A stretch of DNA of 64,000 nt from Methanofollis tationis (GCF_013377755.1 NZ_JABXWR010000001.1:2057104-2121103); one strand, 5' to 3'. Shown: positions 1 to 8,808, counted from the first letter of the stretch. A program made the numbers and translations. Notes: a model not told the origin generated them from the letters alone.

Positions 1-605
1 ATGATGCTGTCGGTGTAGGCCATCGGGTCCTTCGCATCGGCGTGGGCGACGACCAGGTGCGGGGCGCCCCGGCAGATCTGGTCCACGCCCGCGTCCCAGG
101 TCCGCACCAGCACCCCGAAGAGATCGGTCATCGGGTGGCCGGCCCGGCTCGCCTCCCGCATCCACGCGATCGCAAGCCCCGCGAGGCGGCGCACCTCTGC
201 CGGGTCGTGGACGACGAGCCAGTGGACCGGCTGGCCGTTCATCCCGGAGGGTGCGAACCTCACCACGTCGAGCAGGGCCTCGACCGTCTCCCTATCCACG
301 CTCTCCTCCCGGTACCGGCGGACCGTCCGGCGGGCCCGCAGGTAGGCCGCAAGGTCCGCGGGGGCGATCGCCGCCGACCCGCCGGGAAGATGCTGCGGCC
401 CGCAGGCCGGGTACAGGGCCAAGACCGCCCCGGCCGGGCAGACGGCCTCGCAGTGGCCGCAACGGCTGCACACCGCCTCGCCGCCGGGGACGAGGCGCGG
501 CAGATCGTCGGGCCCGTCCTGCGCGATGATCCCCATCGGGCAGATCTCCATGCAGATGCCGCAGCGCGTGCAGGCATCGCTGTCAACGGTGATCGGATGG
601 TCCAT
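1..605 (-). CDS. Ferredoxin-nitroreductase fusion (3' end beyond window)
   Basis: Predicted flavin-dependent nitroreductase-family oxidoreductase fused to a two-cluster ferredoxin domain. The visible N-terminus carries two CxxCxxCxxxC motifs (Cys12/15/18/22 and Cys46/49/52/56), typical of two [4Fe-4S] clusters. A nitroreductase-like FMN domain begins at about residue 85 with RRTVRRYREE and continues with a conserved APSGMNGQP segment. The ATG lies at 605-603; the frame is open to the window edge, so about 200 residues are seen and the C-terminus is missing. Family members reduce nitro compounds, quinones or flavins with electrons from ferredoxin or NAD(P)H; the true substrate cannot be inferred. 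The gene follows ilvE on the same strand but a T-rich tract separates them, so it may be transcribed independently. Confidence 0.85.
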   Translation of the reverse strand, partial: MDHPITVDSDACTRCGICMEICPMGIIAQDGPDDLPRLVPGGEAVCSRCGHCEAVCPAGAVLALYPACGPQHLPGGSAAIAPADLAAYLRARRTVRRYREESVDRETVEALLDVVRFAPSGMNGQPVHWLVVHDPAEVRRLAGLAIAWMREASRAGHPMTDLFGVLVRTWDAGVDQICRGAPHLVVAHADAKDPMAYTDSI

Positions 606-631
606 GGGTGATCGAATGGCAATAATCGGAT

Positions 632-637
632 AAAAAA
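632..637 (-). terminator. T6 tract after ilvE
   Basis: On the minus strand six consecutive T follow the ilvE stop codon by about 17 bases. Short U-rich tracts act as intrinsic terminators in archaea. There is no clear hairpin. Confidence 0.35.
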
Positions 638-653
638 GGATGGGGGGAGAACC

Positions 654-1520
654 TCAGAAGATCGGGGTGCCTTCCTTTGCGGTCACCGCAGAGAACCCGG
701 CCATCAGCTGCCTGGTGACCGGGCCCGGGTGGCCGTCGCCGACGATCCTGCCGTCGATCTTCGTGATCGGCGCCACCTCGGCGGCGGTGCCGGTGACGAA
801 GATCTCGTCGGCCGTATAGAGGTCGAAGTAGCCGAGGTTCCGCTCCTCGACACCGATCCCGAGTGAGGCGGCGACCTCGAGCGCCACCTTCCTGGTCACG
901 CCCCTGAGGTTGTTGAGGGTATGCGGGGTGGCGATGACGCCGTCCTTGACGACAAAGATGTTGTCCCCTGAGCCTTCGGCGACATAGCCGTGGGTGTCGA
1001 AGAAGATCGCCTCGTCCCCGCCCTTGTAGTTCGCCTCGATCTTCGCCAGGATGTTGTTTAAGTAGTTGAGGCTCTTCACGTTCGGCGGGAGGGCCTCGGC
1101 CGGGTTCCTCCGGACGGAGACGCTGACTGCGGTGAGCCCCTTCTCGTAGAGGTCGCCGTACATCGCCCCCCAGCTGGTGGCGATGATGAAGATCGTCGGC
1201 TTCGGGCACTTCCGCGGGTCGAGGCCCAGGTCTCCTTTGCCCCGAGTGACGACCGGCCTGATATAGGCGTCCTTTAAGTTGTTTCGCCGCAGGACCTCGA
1301 GGAGCGCTTCCTTGAACTCCTCCTTCGTGATCGGGACCTTCATGTCGATCGTCTTTGCCGAGTCGTAGAGCCGGTCGATGTGCTCGTCCAGCCTGAAGAC
1401 GCGGCCGTCATAGGCGCGGATCCCCTCAAAAACGCCGTCGCCGTAGAGAAGGCCGTGGTCGAAGACCGAGACCTTCGCCTCGCTCTCAGGGACGAACGCC
1501 CCGTCCAGGTAGATAATCAT
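654..1520 (-). CDS. ilvE: Branched-chain amino acid aminotransferase
   Basis: PLP-dependent class IV aminotransferase that transfers an amino group between glutamate and the 2-oxoacids of valine, leucine and isoleucine. The protein of 288 residues has the usual family length. It opens [12 protein letters not shown], carries the conserved [18 protein letters not shown] segment, the PLP-lysine region around [14 protein letters not shown] and the EGSGDNIF motif. An upstream in-frame start at 1592 would overlap cfbB and add 24 unlike residues, so the ATG at 1520 is preferred. It is the last gene of a minus-strand run that follows the F430 genes by 47 bases, so it is probably co-transcribed with them, although the pathways are unrelated. 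Confidence 0.93.
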   Translation of the reverse strand: MIIYLDGAFVPESEAKVSVFDHGLLYGDGVFEGIRAYDGRVFRLDEHIDRLYDSAKTIDMKVPITKEEFKEALLEVLRRNNLKDAYIRPVVTRGKGDLGLDPRKCPKPTIFIIATSWGAMYGDLYEKGLTAVSVSVRRNPAEALPPNVKSLNYLNNILAKIEANYKGGDEAIFFDTHGYVAEGSGDNIFVVKDGVIATPHTLNNLRGVTRKVALEVAASLGIGVEERNLGYFDLYTADEIFVTGTAAEVAPITKIDGRIVGDGHPGPVTRQLMAGFSAVTAKEGTPIF

Positions 1521-1567
1521 AAAGAGAGTATTGGCGCAGGATTGATATAGTATTTTATGGTTCGGCT

Positions 1568-2947
1568 TCAGGAACCCGGCCCCTGTCTGCACGCCTGGAG
1601 AAAGCCGCGGAAAAAGTCGGCACTCGCCGCCGGGTGGAGGTGCGTGTAGCTTGCCAGGGTCTGTTCGGTCACCGCCCCGTCCAGCGCCCCCTTAATCCCG
1701 GTGCCGCGGGAGAGGGTGTAGGCAAACCTCGTCTCGGGCGCGAGCCGCACCTCTGAGTAATGGAACTCGTGGCCCCGGAACGCCCCCGCGCCGAAGGGGC
1801 ACGCACCCCCGGCCCGCCCCTCCACGTAACCGAGGGTGCGGTGGGCCGGCATCCCGGTCTCGCCTGAGAAGACCCCGCACATGGTGCAGGTCTCCTCCTC
1901 TTCCCGCCCCTGCCACCCGGCCCGCAGGACCAGCCGCTCGGTGAGATAGATGAGCCCGCCGCACTCGGCGTAGATGGGCACGCCGTTTTTCGAGGCCTCC
2001 TTCAGCGCCTCCCGGCACCGGTCGTTCGCCTCGAGCGCCGCGGCGTGCATCTCGGGATAGCCGCCGCCGACGATGTAGCCGTCGGCCGCGGGCAGGGGGT
2101 CGTGGACCGGGCTGTAGGTGAGGATCTCGGCCCCGCCGGCGTGCAGGACGTCGAAGAGGTCGTTGTAGTAGAAGTTGAAGGCCTCGTCGTAGGCGACCGC
2201 CACCGTGACGTCGGCCTCGTGGGTCCGGGCGAACGGCCCGGCGGCGCCGACAGAGCGGTAGTCCTCCATCAGGGCCTTGAGGGCGTCGAGGTCGATGTAC
2301 GAGCCGATCACCTCTTTCACCGCCCGGATCCGGTCGAGGAAGTCGCCGCTCTCCTGGCCCTCGCGGTACGGCACCAGCCCGAGGTGGCGCATCGCAAGTC
2401 GCATCTCCTCGCTCTTCGGGATCGCTCCGATGACCGGGATGTTGCAGAAATGCTCGACCGCCTGCACGGTCTTTCTGCGGTGGCCCTCGCTGCTGATGTT
2501 GTTGAGGATCACGCCGACGATCCGCACCTTCGGGTCGAAGGCGGCAAAACCTTTCACCAGGGCGGCGGCGCTCCTGGTGATGCTCCGGGCGTCCACGACC
2601 AGCACCACCGGCAGGTCGAGGGCCTTTGCGACCGAGGCCGTGCTCCCGGCGTCGCCGATCGCCTCGGCCCCCTCGTAGAGCCCCCGTACCCCTTCGACCA
2701 GGGCGATCTCCGCACCCTTCGCCCCGTGCTCGAAGACCGCCCTGATCAGGGTCGGGTCCATCACGTAGCTGTCCAGGTTCCGGCACGGGCGCCCGGTGAC
2801 CGCCGTCAGGTACGAGGGGTCGATATAGTCCATCGCCACCTTGTAGGTCTGGACCGGCGCCTCCTGCGCCAGGAGGGCGGCGACGGCCAGGGTGATGCTC
2901 GTCTTTCCGCTGCCCGAACGGTCCCCGGTGACAAGGAGGGCCTTCAT
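1568..2947 (-). CDS. cfbB: Ni-sirohydrochlorin a,c-diamide synthase CfbB
   Basis: ATP- and glutamine-dependent enzyme that amidates the a and c carboxylates of nickel sirohydrochlorin in coenzyme F430 synthesis. It belongs to the CobB/CbiA family: an N-terminal dethiobiotin-synthetase-like domain with P-loop GDRSGSGKT near residues 8-16, then a class I glutamine amidotransferase domain with the nucleophile in AECGGLIYL (about Cys339). The length of 459 residues is normal. The ATG at 2947 has a GGGGTGA ribosome site five bases upstream; a GTG at 2956 would overlap cfbD. Corrin-forming CbiA uses the same fold, but the neighbours cfbD, cfbE and cfbA identify the F430 enzyme. Confidence 0.93.
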   Translation of the reverse strand: MKALLVTGDRSGSGKTSITLAVAALLAQEAPVQTYKVAMDYIDPSYLTAVTGRPCRNLDSYVMDPTLIRAVFEHGAKGAEIALVEGVRGLYEGAEAIGDAGSTASVAKALDLPVVLVVDARSITRSAAALVKGFAAFDPKVRIVGVILNNISSEGHRRKTVQAVEHFCNIPVIGAIPKSEEMRLAMRHLGLVPYREGQESGDFLDRIRAVKEVIGSYIDLDALKALMEDYRSVGAAGPFARTHEADVTVAVAYDEAFNFYYNDLFDVLHAGGAEILTYSPVHDPLPAADGYIVGGGYPEMHAAALEANDRCREALKEASKNGVPIYAECGGLIYLTERLVLRAGWQGREEEETCTMCGVFSGETGMPAHRTLGYVEGRAGGACPFGAGAFRGHEFHYSEVRLAPETRFAYTLSRGTGIKGALDGAVTEQTLASYTHLHPAASADFFRGFLQACRQGPGS

Positions 2948-2948
2948 C

Positions 2949-4022
2949 TCATTCACCCCGGGCGATGCTGCGCACGACGGCCCCGAACTCGCTCTCGACG
3001 ATCGAGCGGACGCCCAGGGTCTTGGGGTGGAGGTCGACCTCGACGACGACGGCAGCGTGCCCCATCTCGCGGAGGGGCGCCACCTGCCGCGGGCCGTTGG
3101 TGACCGAGATCACCTCGACGCCCTCCGTGTACTCCGGCGGGACGGCGTGGGGGACGCCGACGATGAGGGCGAAGTCGGGCTCTATCTCCCGGATCAGCTC
3201 GCCGATGGCGTCGCCGTTCGCCCCGTACTCGTCGAGAGCGCCGAGGAGTTTGGGCTCGAGCCCGGCCTCCCGCATCCCCTGGAGGACCCGGGCGGCATCG
3301 GCCCGCACCTTGGGCAGGCCGCGGTCCTCGAGGTTGGCGATATACGTGATCTCGGTGTTGGGGCAGGCATCATGGAGGGCGAGCAGTTCGTCGGCGAACA
3401 TATAGGCGGTCTCCTTCTTGGCGTTCATGATGGCGACGCCCCGTTTTCCCTCTTGCGCCAGGTCGATGAGGCGCCGGGCGGCGACGTGCTTGAGGTCGCC
3501 GCGGGAGGGTTCGATGTAGGAGCGGGAGGCCGCGCCCCGCAGGCGCTCGACCTCGTTCGCCGCCGCGAGCAGCCGCCGCTGCCGTTCGAGTTCGTCGGCG
3601 CTGATCCAGCCGATCGCCGCCGCCGGTTCGAGGGCGGCGAGCACCCCCTGGATGTTCTCCCTGAAGCCGGCGTGGATATCGATCGCGATCGTCGGCGTTG
3701 CAACGCCCGACCCTTCGATCGCCGCCTGCAGGTCCTCGCCGATGATCATCGAGACGCAGGTGCCCACCACGGCCATCCGCTTCGGGTGAAAATCTTTCTC
3801 GGCTCCCTTGAGCACCCGCTCGAGCACCGCCTGCCCGCCGAAGATGAACTCGTTGTCGGCGAGGGAGGTGGTCAGCACCCGCATGCCGTCCTCTTCGAGG
3901 AGGCGGGCGTGCTTGAACGAGCACCCGGACGGGCCGTGGAGGATCGCCACCTCCACCTCGAGGTCCCGGGCGGTGTACAGGGCTGCGACGATTGAACTGG
4001 GCCTTGGCTGTATGTAATCCAT
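2949..4022 (-). CDS. cfbD: Ni-sirohydrochlorin a,c-diamide reductive cyclase subunit CfbD
   Basis: Nitrogenase component 1-like (NifD-related) catalytic subunit that, with the NifH-like reductase CfbC, performs the six-electron reduction and ring closure giving seco-F430. The visible marks are HGPSGCSFKHARLLEEDG with Cys34 and VVGTCVSMIIGEDL with Cys89, candidate iron-sulfur ligands, in a 357-residue protein of normal size. The ATG at 4022 is chosen because a GGAG ribosome site lies just upstream; an ATG four codons earlier lacks one and overlaps cfbE. The partner gene cfbC is absent from this cluster and from the rest of the window. Confidence 0.92.
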   Translation of the reverse strand: MDYIQPRPSSIVAALYTARDLEVEVAILHGPSGCSFKHARLLEEDGMRVLTTSLADNEFIFGGQAVLERVLKGAEKDFHPKRMAVVGTCVSMIIGEDLQAAIEGSGVATPTIAIDIHAGFRENIQGVLAALEPAAAIGWISADELERQRRLLAAANEVERLRGAASRSYIEPSRGDLKHVAARRLIDLAQEGKRGVAIMNAKKETAYMFADELLALHDACPNTEITYIANLEDRGLPKVRADAARVLQGMREAGLEPKLLGALDEYGANGDAIGELIREIEPDFALIVGVPHAVPPEYTEGVEVISVTNGPRQVAPLREMGHAAVVVEVDLHPKTLGVRSIVESEFGAVVRSIARGE

Positions 4023-4024
4023 GG

Positions 4025-5197
4025 TTATCTCCATGTCTTGACGGCGAGGACGACCGCGCCGCCGTCGTTTGCGATCTCTTCTGCGATGCCGGCACCTTCT
4101 GCAAGGTCTCCGGCCGGTATGCCCTCGATCTCCGGGTAGTCGCCGACGAGCACCACGCGGTCAGGGCGTATCTCGTCGATCGCCCATTTCACCTCGTCTG
4201 CCGGGAACCCCTCGCAGATCGTCTGTCCCTCGGTCCCGATGACGAGAACGAGGGGGCCGCCGCCGGCGAGGGCGCGGGCATATGCGGCGGCAGCGACCGC
4301 CGTCTCCCGGCAGGTGCCGCTGTTGGCATTGTCGACGATGACCTTCCCGTCCCGCCGGGCGACGGCCATCCGGCCCTCTAAGGGTGCAAAAGCGGCGAGG
4401 GCCGCGGGGTCGGCGCCGAGCAGGCAGGCCGCCGACGCCGCCATCTGGAGGGGCGTTTTGTAGCCCGGGAGCGCAAGAAGAGGGTTCTCGAACGATCCCT
4501 TGATCTTCCCCCAATGGTAGCGGCAGAGCGTCCCGGTGACGGCGGCGATCGTGTCGGCGGCGCAGGCGCCGGGCAGATCGGTCCCGGGAGGGACGAGCAC
4601 GTCGGCGCACCCGCTCATGGACCTGATCTTTTCGGCAAGGGCGCGCCTTTTCCCTGCGGCACAGGGGTAGTCCCCGGTCGAGGTGAGAATGGCGAGGTCG
4701 CCAGCCCCGGTGACGCCGAGGGACTCCTCGGCGACGAGCCAGCCGCCGATACGAGCCGCCTCCTCGGCCGCCGGGAGCACCGAGGCCGGCGTGATGGAGC
4801 GTTTCCAGAGGGTGACGCCCTCAGGATAGCGCACCGTCCCCATCGAGGTGTGGAGGATGCCCGGGCCGGGCAGCACCGAGGCGAGGGCGGTCGCCGTCGT
4901 CGTCTTGCCGCGCGCGCCGGTGATCTCGATCATCCGGGCCGGGCGTTTCCCGGCGAGGATCATCCGCACCGCCTCGTGGTGGGTGATCCTCCGGGGCGCC
5001 GCAGAGAGGAGAGGATAGGCCGGGTCGAGGTGGACCGGCGCGGTGACCAGGTCGTAGCGGCGCCGTGCCACCTCTCCGGCGGGTATTCCTTCGCGTCCCC
5101 GGTAGACGTCCACCATATCGACGGCATGGCCTGCCCTCTTCAGGGCCTCTGCGAGGGCGGCGCCGCCGTGGATGGTGTCGAGGACGAGGATCTTCAT
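4025..5197 (-). CDS. cfbE: Coenzyme F430 synthetase CfbE
   Basis: MurF/Mur-ligase-like ATP-dependent enzyme that closes ring F to convert seco-F430 to F430. The ATP-binding loop GARGKTTTATALA sits near residues 94-106, and later segments such as VIDNANSGTCRETA and PLVLVIGTEG resemble the Mur ligase central and C-terminal domains. The protein has 390 residues. It starts one base after the cfbA stop and its stop precedes the cfbD start by two bases, so cfbA-E-D-B form one tight operon. Confidence 0.92.
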   Translation of the reverse strand: MKILVLDTIHGGAALAEALKRAGHAVDMVDVYRGREGIPAGEVARRRYDLVTAPVHLDPAYPLLSAAPRRITHHEAVRMILAGKRPARMIEITGARGKTTTATALASVLPGPGILHTSMGTVRYPEGVTLWKRSITPASVLPAAEEAARIGGWLVAEESLGVTGAGDLAILTSTGDYPCAAGKRRALAEKIRSMSGCADVLVPPGTDLPGACAADTIAAVTGTLCRYHWGKIKGSFENPLLALPGYKTPLQMAASAACLLGADPAALAAFAPLEGRMAVARRDGKVIVDNANSGTCRETAVAAAAYARALAGGGPLVLVIGTEGQTICEGFPADEVKWAIDEIRPDRVVLVGDYPEIEGIPAGDLAEGAGIAEEIANDGGAVVLAVKTWR

Positions 5198-5198
5198 C

Positions 5199-5603
5199 TC
5201 AGGAGTTCGACCGGATCGCCGCTTCGGCGTTCTTGACCATCAGGTCGGCGAGGAGGGGGTCGCCGCCGATCGGGTCGGCATAGACGAGGGGGATCGCTCC
5301 GGTGGCGTGGGCGAAGGTGCCCTTCTTCGCACCCTCGGGCAGGCCGAGGAGTTCGGGGATGTCCTGGAGGATGTGGACGCCTTTTGCCAGGAAGAGCGGC
5401 ACGACGACCAGGAGGTCGATCTCGTCTTTCCTGAATGCGTCCAGGGCCTCGTCGACGCTCGGTTCGTTCATGGACATAAAGCCCGGCCTGACGAGGTACT
5501 CGGGGTGCTGCCTGGCGATCAGCGCTGCCGTGCTCTCGATGAGTTCCTTGTTGTAGGGGAGCTTGCTGCCGTGGCCGACGAGTAACAATCCAGTTCTTGC
5601 CAT
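5199..5603 (-). CDS. cfbA: Sirohydrochlorin nickelochelatase CfbA (CbiX-small)
   Basis: Short homodimeric class II chelatase that inserts nickel into sirohydrochlorin, the first committed step to F430; the family also inserts cobalt. The 134-residue size is that of archaeal CbiX-S. The metal-binding histidines are visible in VGHGS (His11) and GVHILQDIP (His77). It is the first gene of the cfbA-E-D-B operon. The ATG at 5603 is preceded by an AT-rich tract with a TTTTATGAT element about 25 bases upstream, suggesting a short or leaderless transcript. Confidence 0.92.
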   Translation of the reverse strand: MARTGLLLVGHGSKLPYNKELIESTAALIARQHPEYLVRPGFMSMNEPSVDEALDAFRKDEIDLLVVVPLFLAKGVHILQDIPELLGLPEGAKKGTFAHATGAIPLVYADPIGGDPLLADLMVKNAEAAIRSNS

Positions 5604-5681
5604 ATAATACTGTGTACAACTTTCAGATCATAAAAGTATTACGAATCAGGCCCCTCGCCTCTCCCTCCCTGAGGGGAGCGG
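5604..5681. promoter_or_regulatory. Divergent promoter region cfbA / marker-9-like gene
   Basis: This 78-base gap separates the F430 operon (minus) from the marker-9-like operon (plus). On the minus strand a TATA-like TTTTATGAT lies around 5624-5634. On the plus strand GAGGGGAG at 5671-5678 is a ribosome site for the ATG at 5682 or 5685. Confidence 0.45.
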
Positions 5682-6893
5682 ATGATGGGGTGCGCCCACC
5701 CCCGTGCCGTGGTGACCAAAGGACTTTGTGATGGTGGGGCCAATCTGGATGAAATTATGATCGATAGCTACGAGCGCTGCGGACTGATCATCAACGGTCA
5801 GGTGGTCAGGACCCCGGTTGCGATTGCATCCATGGCCGGGATGGTGGACGCCGCCTATGTGCTCGCCCGGGCTGACCATATCGGCGCCGCCTTTATCGGC
5901 GGATATTCTATTGACGAGGCCACGATGGAGGCGAGCCGGCAGATGGCCGCCGAAGGGCGGGCCGAGTTCCTGTACGACGACCCGATCGCCGCGCTGCGCA
6001 CAGAGGTCGGCGCCCTGGAGGGGAGCGGGGTCGTCACCGGCCTCAACCTGCGGGGGAGTTGTCCTGCCTCCTATGCGGCGATTGCCGACGCGATCGGGGA
6101 CGGCGTCGTCTACGAGATCGACGCCCACTGCCGGCAGCCGTTGATGACGGCGGCCGGGTGCGGCGAGAGCCTGCTGAAAACTCCGCACCTTCTTGCCGAG
6201 ACCGTTCGCGCCCTCAAGGGTTTCGACGTCACCGTCTCGGTGAAGATCCGGGCCGGCGTGGCAGCCGACGACCGGCGCCTGGCCCGCCTGCTCTGGAAGG
6301 CCGGGGCCGACATCATCCACGTGGACTTAATGGACTTGGGCTATGCCCGCCTGCGGCAGATCCGGAACGCCTGCCCGCTCACCCTCATTGCGAACAACTC
6401 GATCACCTCGTTTGACCGTGCGATGGAGATGTTCTCCCATGGGGCCGATATGGTCTCCCTGGCGCGGCGCTCTGACGAGCGGACCCTGGCCGGGATCGAC
6501 GCCGCCATCTGCCGGAAGGCCGACGAGACCGGGTGGTACAACGCCCCCAAACAGCTCTGCCGCGGCGGGGACGTGCGGTCCCTGACGTTCTGCTGCATGC
6601 CGGTGAAGCGCTGCCCGCTGCTTCCCTTCCTGGAGCGGATCGACCTCTCGAAGGAGGAGTATGTGCGGATCAAGCGCGAGGCGGCGGAGGGCACGCCCCT
6701 CGAAGGCGGCCGGACGACCTGTTTCGGCTCCCTTGCGTGGTGCTGCAAGTCGAGTTCGCCCTGCATGCTCAGGGAGGTGGCGATGAAGGAGGCCGGCCTG
6801 GACACCCCGGCGTACATGCGGGAGAAACGCCTTCTTTCGGAAAAAATCATGGAGCGGGTCTTCGATGCAGTGCCGGACGATCACGAGGACTGA
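5682..6893 (+). CDS. Methanogenesis marker protein 9-like, Dus-like TIM barrel
   Basis: Protein of 403 residues that resembles methanogenesis marker 9-type proteins. The first two thirds look like a dihydrouridine-synthase-type TIM barrel (segments ASMAGMVDAAYV, GLNLRGSCPASY, VSVKIRAG, DIIHVDLMD, LIANNSITSF). The C-terminal third is cysteine-rich (CCMPVKRCPLLPF, CFGSLAWCCKSSSPCM) and may bind an Fe-S cluster. These proteins are phylogenetically tied to methanogens but I know of no established reaction. It is divergent from the F430 operon and its end overlaps the CitG-like gene by 29 bases, which suggests a link to methanogenic cofactors. The assignment rests on motif recall rather than a search. 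Confidence 0.7.
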   Translation: MMGCAHPRAVVTKGLCDGGANLDEIMIDSYERCGLIINGQVVRTPVAIASMAGMVDAAYVLARADHIGAAFIGGYSIDEATMEASRQMAAEGRAEFLYDDPIAALRTEVGALEGSGVVTGLNLRGSCPASYAAIADAIGDGVVYEIDAHCRQPLMTAAGCGESLLKTPHLLAETVRALKGFDVTVSVKIRAGVAADDRRLARLLWKAGADIIHVDLMDLGYARLRQIRNACPLTLIANNSITSFDRAMEMFSHGADMVSLARRSDERTLAGIDAAICRKADETGWYNAPKQLCRGGDVRSLTFCCMPVKRCPLLPFLERIDLSKEEYVRIKREAAEGTPLEGGRTTCFGSLAWCCKSSSPCMLREVAMKEAGLDTPAYMREKRLLSEKIMERVFDAVPDDHED

Positions 6894-7686
6894 AGCGGCG
6901 CAGCTGGCGATGGTGCTGGAGGTGACCGCCTCCCCCAAGCCCGGCAACGTGGACCGGGGGCACGACTACCCCGACACCCGCCTCGAGCACTTCCTCGCCT
7001 CGGCGGTCTTTGCCCGGACGGCGCTGGAGCACGCCGAAGAGGGCGAGGAGGGGATCGGGGCCCTGATCGAGGCGGCGGTGCAGGACACGAACTGCCACGC
7101 CGGCGGCAACACCCATTTCGGGGCGTTCATCCTGCTGATCCCGCTCGTCATGGGTGGGGATGCAGCGCGGGGATTCCGGGCCGCCCGTGCGACCACGGTC
7201 GAGGACGCCGTCGCCTTCTACCGCGCCTTCTCGGCGACGCAGGTGCGGGTGCTGGAGCGGGACGAGATCGACGTGAACGATCCCGCGGCGGCCGACCTGC
7301 TCCGCGAGCGGGGGATGACCCTCTACGATGTGATGGCCTACTCCGCGGAGCGGGACATGGTGGCACGGGAGTGGACAAACGGGTTTGCCCTCTGCACCGA
7401 GACGGCCGACCGTCTCATCGCCCGCGGCACCGGGAGAGAGGCGATCGTGCGGACGTTTCTCGATATGCTCGCCGCCTATCCCGACACCTTCATCGCAAAG
7501 AAGCATGGGCCTGCCGTCGCTGAGGAGACGATGCTGCGGGCGCGTGAGGTGCAGGCCGGACGCCTGGCCCTCTCGGTCTTTGACGAGGAGTGCCTGGCCC
7601 GGGGGATCAACCCGGGCTCCCTGGCCGATATCATGATCGCCGGGATCTACCTCGCCCTGCTGGAGGGGTGGCAGTGGGACTGCTGA
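6865..7686 (+). CDS. Triphosphoribosyl-dephospho-CoA synthase-like (CitG/MdcB family)
   Basis: CitG-family protein of 273 residues. Bacterial members make the 2'-(5''-triphosphoribosyl)-3'-dephospho-CoA prosthetic group of citrate or malonate lyase. Visible family segments include EVTASPKPGNVDR near the N-terminus, NTHFGAFILLIPL, and GPAVAEETM. No citrate lyase or malonate decarboxylase genes are nearby, so in this archaeon the product is probably something else. CitG-like and DUF447 genes also occur together in methylotroph tetrahydromethanopterin clusters, which hints at C1-cofactor synthesis; that is inference. The ATG lies inside the preceding gene, pointing to translational coupling. Confidence 0.75.
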   Translation: MQCRTITRTEAAQLAMVLEVTASPKPGNVDRGHDYPDTRLEHFLASAVFARTALEHAEEGEEGIGALIEAAVQDTNCHAGGNTHFGAFILLIPLVMGGDAARGFRAARATTVEDAVAFYRAFSATQVRVLERDEIDVNDPAAADLLRERGMTLYDVMAYSAERDMVAREWTNGFALCTETADRLIARGTGREAIVRTFLDMLAAYPDTFIAKKHGPAVAEETMLRAREVQAGRLALSVFDEECLARGINPGSLADIMIAGIYLALLEGWQWDC

Positions 7687-8228
7687 GGGAGGGGATCAAC
7701 GAGGTGATCGCCACAACAAGGGACAACGCCGCCCCGATGGGGATCATCTGCCGGAACGGCGCCCTCTCGATGGTGCTCTTCAAGGGCTCGCACACCGAGG
7801 CGAATATCCGCCGGGACGGCTGGGTGGTGGCGAACGTCACCCATGACCCGGCGGTCTGGGTGCGGACGGCGTTTGCGGACCTGCCGGCCGACGCCTTCGT
7901 CGAGATCGAGGCCGGCGGCCGTGCGGTGCAGCGGCTTGCCGCCTGCGAGGCCTGGGCGGCGTTTGCGGCGACGGTCAGGCACGAGACCGCGGAGACGTAT
8001 TTTGTCGCCCTCGAACCCCTGGGGGAGGGGGTGCTCGACCTGGCGGTGCAGGCGCACAACCGCGGCTTTGCCGGGATCATCGAGGCGACGGTGCATGCCA
8101 CGCGCTACGTGATGGGCCGCGACCCTGCCCTGAAGGCCCTGATCGACCACCACCTGGCGATCGTGCGGAAGTGTGGGGGGCCGCGGGAGCGCGAAGCGGC
8201 CGCCCTGCTGGAAGAATATCTTATGTGA
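7674..8228 (+). CDS. DUF447 family protein, flavin-reductase-like split barrel
   Basis: Protein of 184 residues of the DUF447 family, found in methanogens and in methylotrophs using tetrahydromethanopterin; the fold is a flavin-reductase-like split barrel and the function is not established. It opens GLLREGINEVIATT, followed by APMGI, a pattern typical of the family. The GTG at 7674 is chosen because GGAGGGG at 7662-7668 is spaced five bases upstream and the gene then overlaps the CitG-like stop; no ATG is available nearby. It ends in an 8-base convergent overlap with the YbjQ-like gene. Confidence 0.78.
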   Translation: MGLLREGINEVIATTRDNAAPMGIICRNGALSMVLFKGSHTEANIRRDGWVVANVTHDPAVWVRTAFADLPADAFVEIEAGGRAVQRLAACEAWAAFAATVRHETAETYFVALEPLGEGVLDLAVQAHNRGFAGIIEATVHATRYVMGRDPALKALIDHHLAIVRKCGGPREREAAALLEEYLM

Positions 8229-8541
8229 CCGGCGCCAGCGTCACCGCCGTGCCGTAGGCGAGGAGTTCTGCCGCCCCCGGCGCCGTCTGCGAGGTGGTGA
8301 ACCTGACGTTGACGACGGCGTCGGCGCCCATCTTTTTTGCGGCGTTTTCCATCCGGTTGATCGCCTCAAGCCTGGCTTCGGTGAGCATCTCGGTGTAGGC
8401 CTCGAGTTCGCCGCCGACGATGCTCTTGAGGCCGGACATGATGTCTTTGCCGATGTTTTTCGACCTGACGGTGTTGCCGTAGACGATGCCGACGACCGTG
8501 GCCGTGTAGCCCGGTACGGTTTCTGTTGTGGTGAGGATCAT
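8221..8541 (-). CDS. YbjQ-family (DUF74) small protein
   Basis: Protein of 106 residues of the YbjQ/DUF74 family, often called heavy-metal-binding; the molecular role is unknown. Family features are ILTTTETVPGY at the N-terminus, VVGIVYGNTVRSKN, and KKMGADAVVNVRF. The ATG at 8541 gives the standard N-terminus; longer in-frame readings are not protein-like. It is five bases downstream of a small membrane protein gene, probably one operon. Confidence 0.85.
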   Translation of the reverse strand: MILTTTETVPGYTATVVGIVYGNTVRSKNIGKDIMSGLKSIVGGELEAYTEMLTEARLEAINRMENAAKKMGADAVVNVRFTTSQTAPGAAELLAYGTAVTLAPVT

Positions 8542-8546
8542 CTCTT

Positions 8547-8714
8547 TCACTCCTGGACCTGCTCGATCCGGTCTTCCCGGTTCCGGAATATGATGAGGGC
8601 GATTCCGATCAGGATGAGCGGGACGGCATAGATGAGGAGAAACGGGAAGCCGAAGGGCAGGAGGATCGCACCGAGGAGGATCAGCCCGAGGCCCCATTTC
8701 ACCTGGCTCTTCAT
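8547..8714 (-). CDS. Small two-helix membrane protein (55 aa)
   Basis: Short gene of 55 codons, ATG 8714-8712, stop TGA at 8549-8547. Translation gives two hydrophobic stretches (about residues 8-22 and 24-43) and a charged tail rich in Arg, Asp and Glu. It sits immediately upstream of the YbjQ-like gene, whose ribosome site overlaps its end. Such small membrane proteins commonly precede YbjQ-type genes; no function is claimed. Confidence 0.6.
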   Translation of the reverse strand: MKSQVKWGLGLILLGAILLPFGFPFLLIYAVPLILIGIALIIFRNREDRIEQVQE

Positions 8715-8773
8715 ACGTATGCGTGGGGGGCGGGGAGATGATAAGATCGCCGTGCGCGAGTTATGGGAAATTC

Positions 8774-8808
8774 TCTGATTTTTCTGATCTTTCTGATAAT
8801 TCTAAATA
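8774..8808 (+). promoter_or_regulatory. hgc promoter with three 9-bp repeats and TATA-like box
   Basis: TCTGAT occurs three times at exact 9-base spacing (8774, 8783, 8792), followed by a TATA-like TCTAAATA at about 8801-8808. Transcription would then start near 8830, just before the ATGs at 8835 and 8841. This argues against starting hgcC at the upstream ATG 8763, which would translate this AT-rich tract as a hydrophobic leader. The repeats could be regulator half-sites. Confidence 0.45.

Noticed and set aside
2045-3103. Long plus-strand reading frame of 352 codons over cfbB and cfbD
   Set aside because: It is antisense to two clear genes and its translation is His/Asp/Gly/Arg-rich without domain-like features, as expected for a shadow frame in GC-rich DNA.
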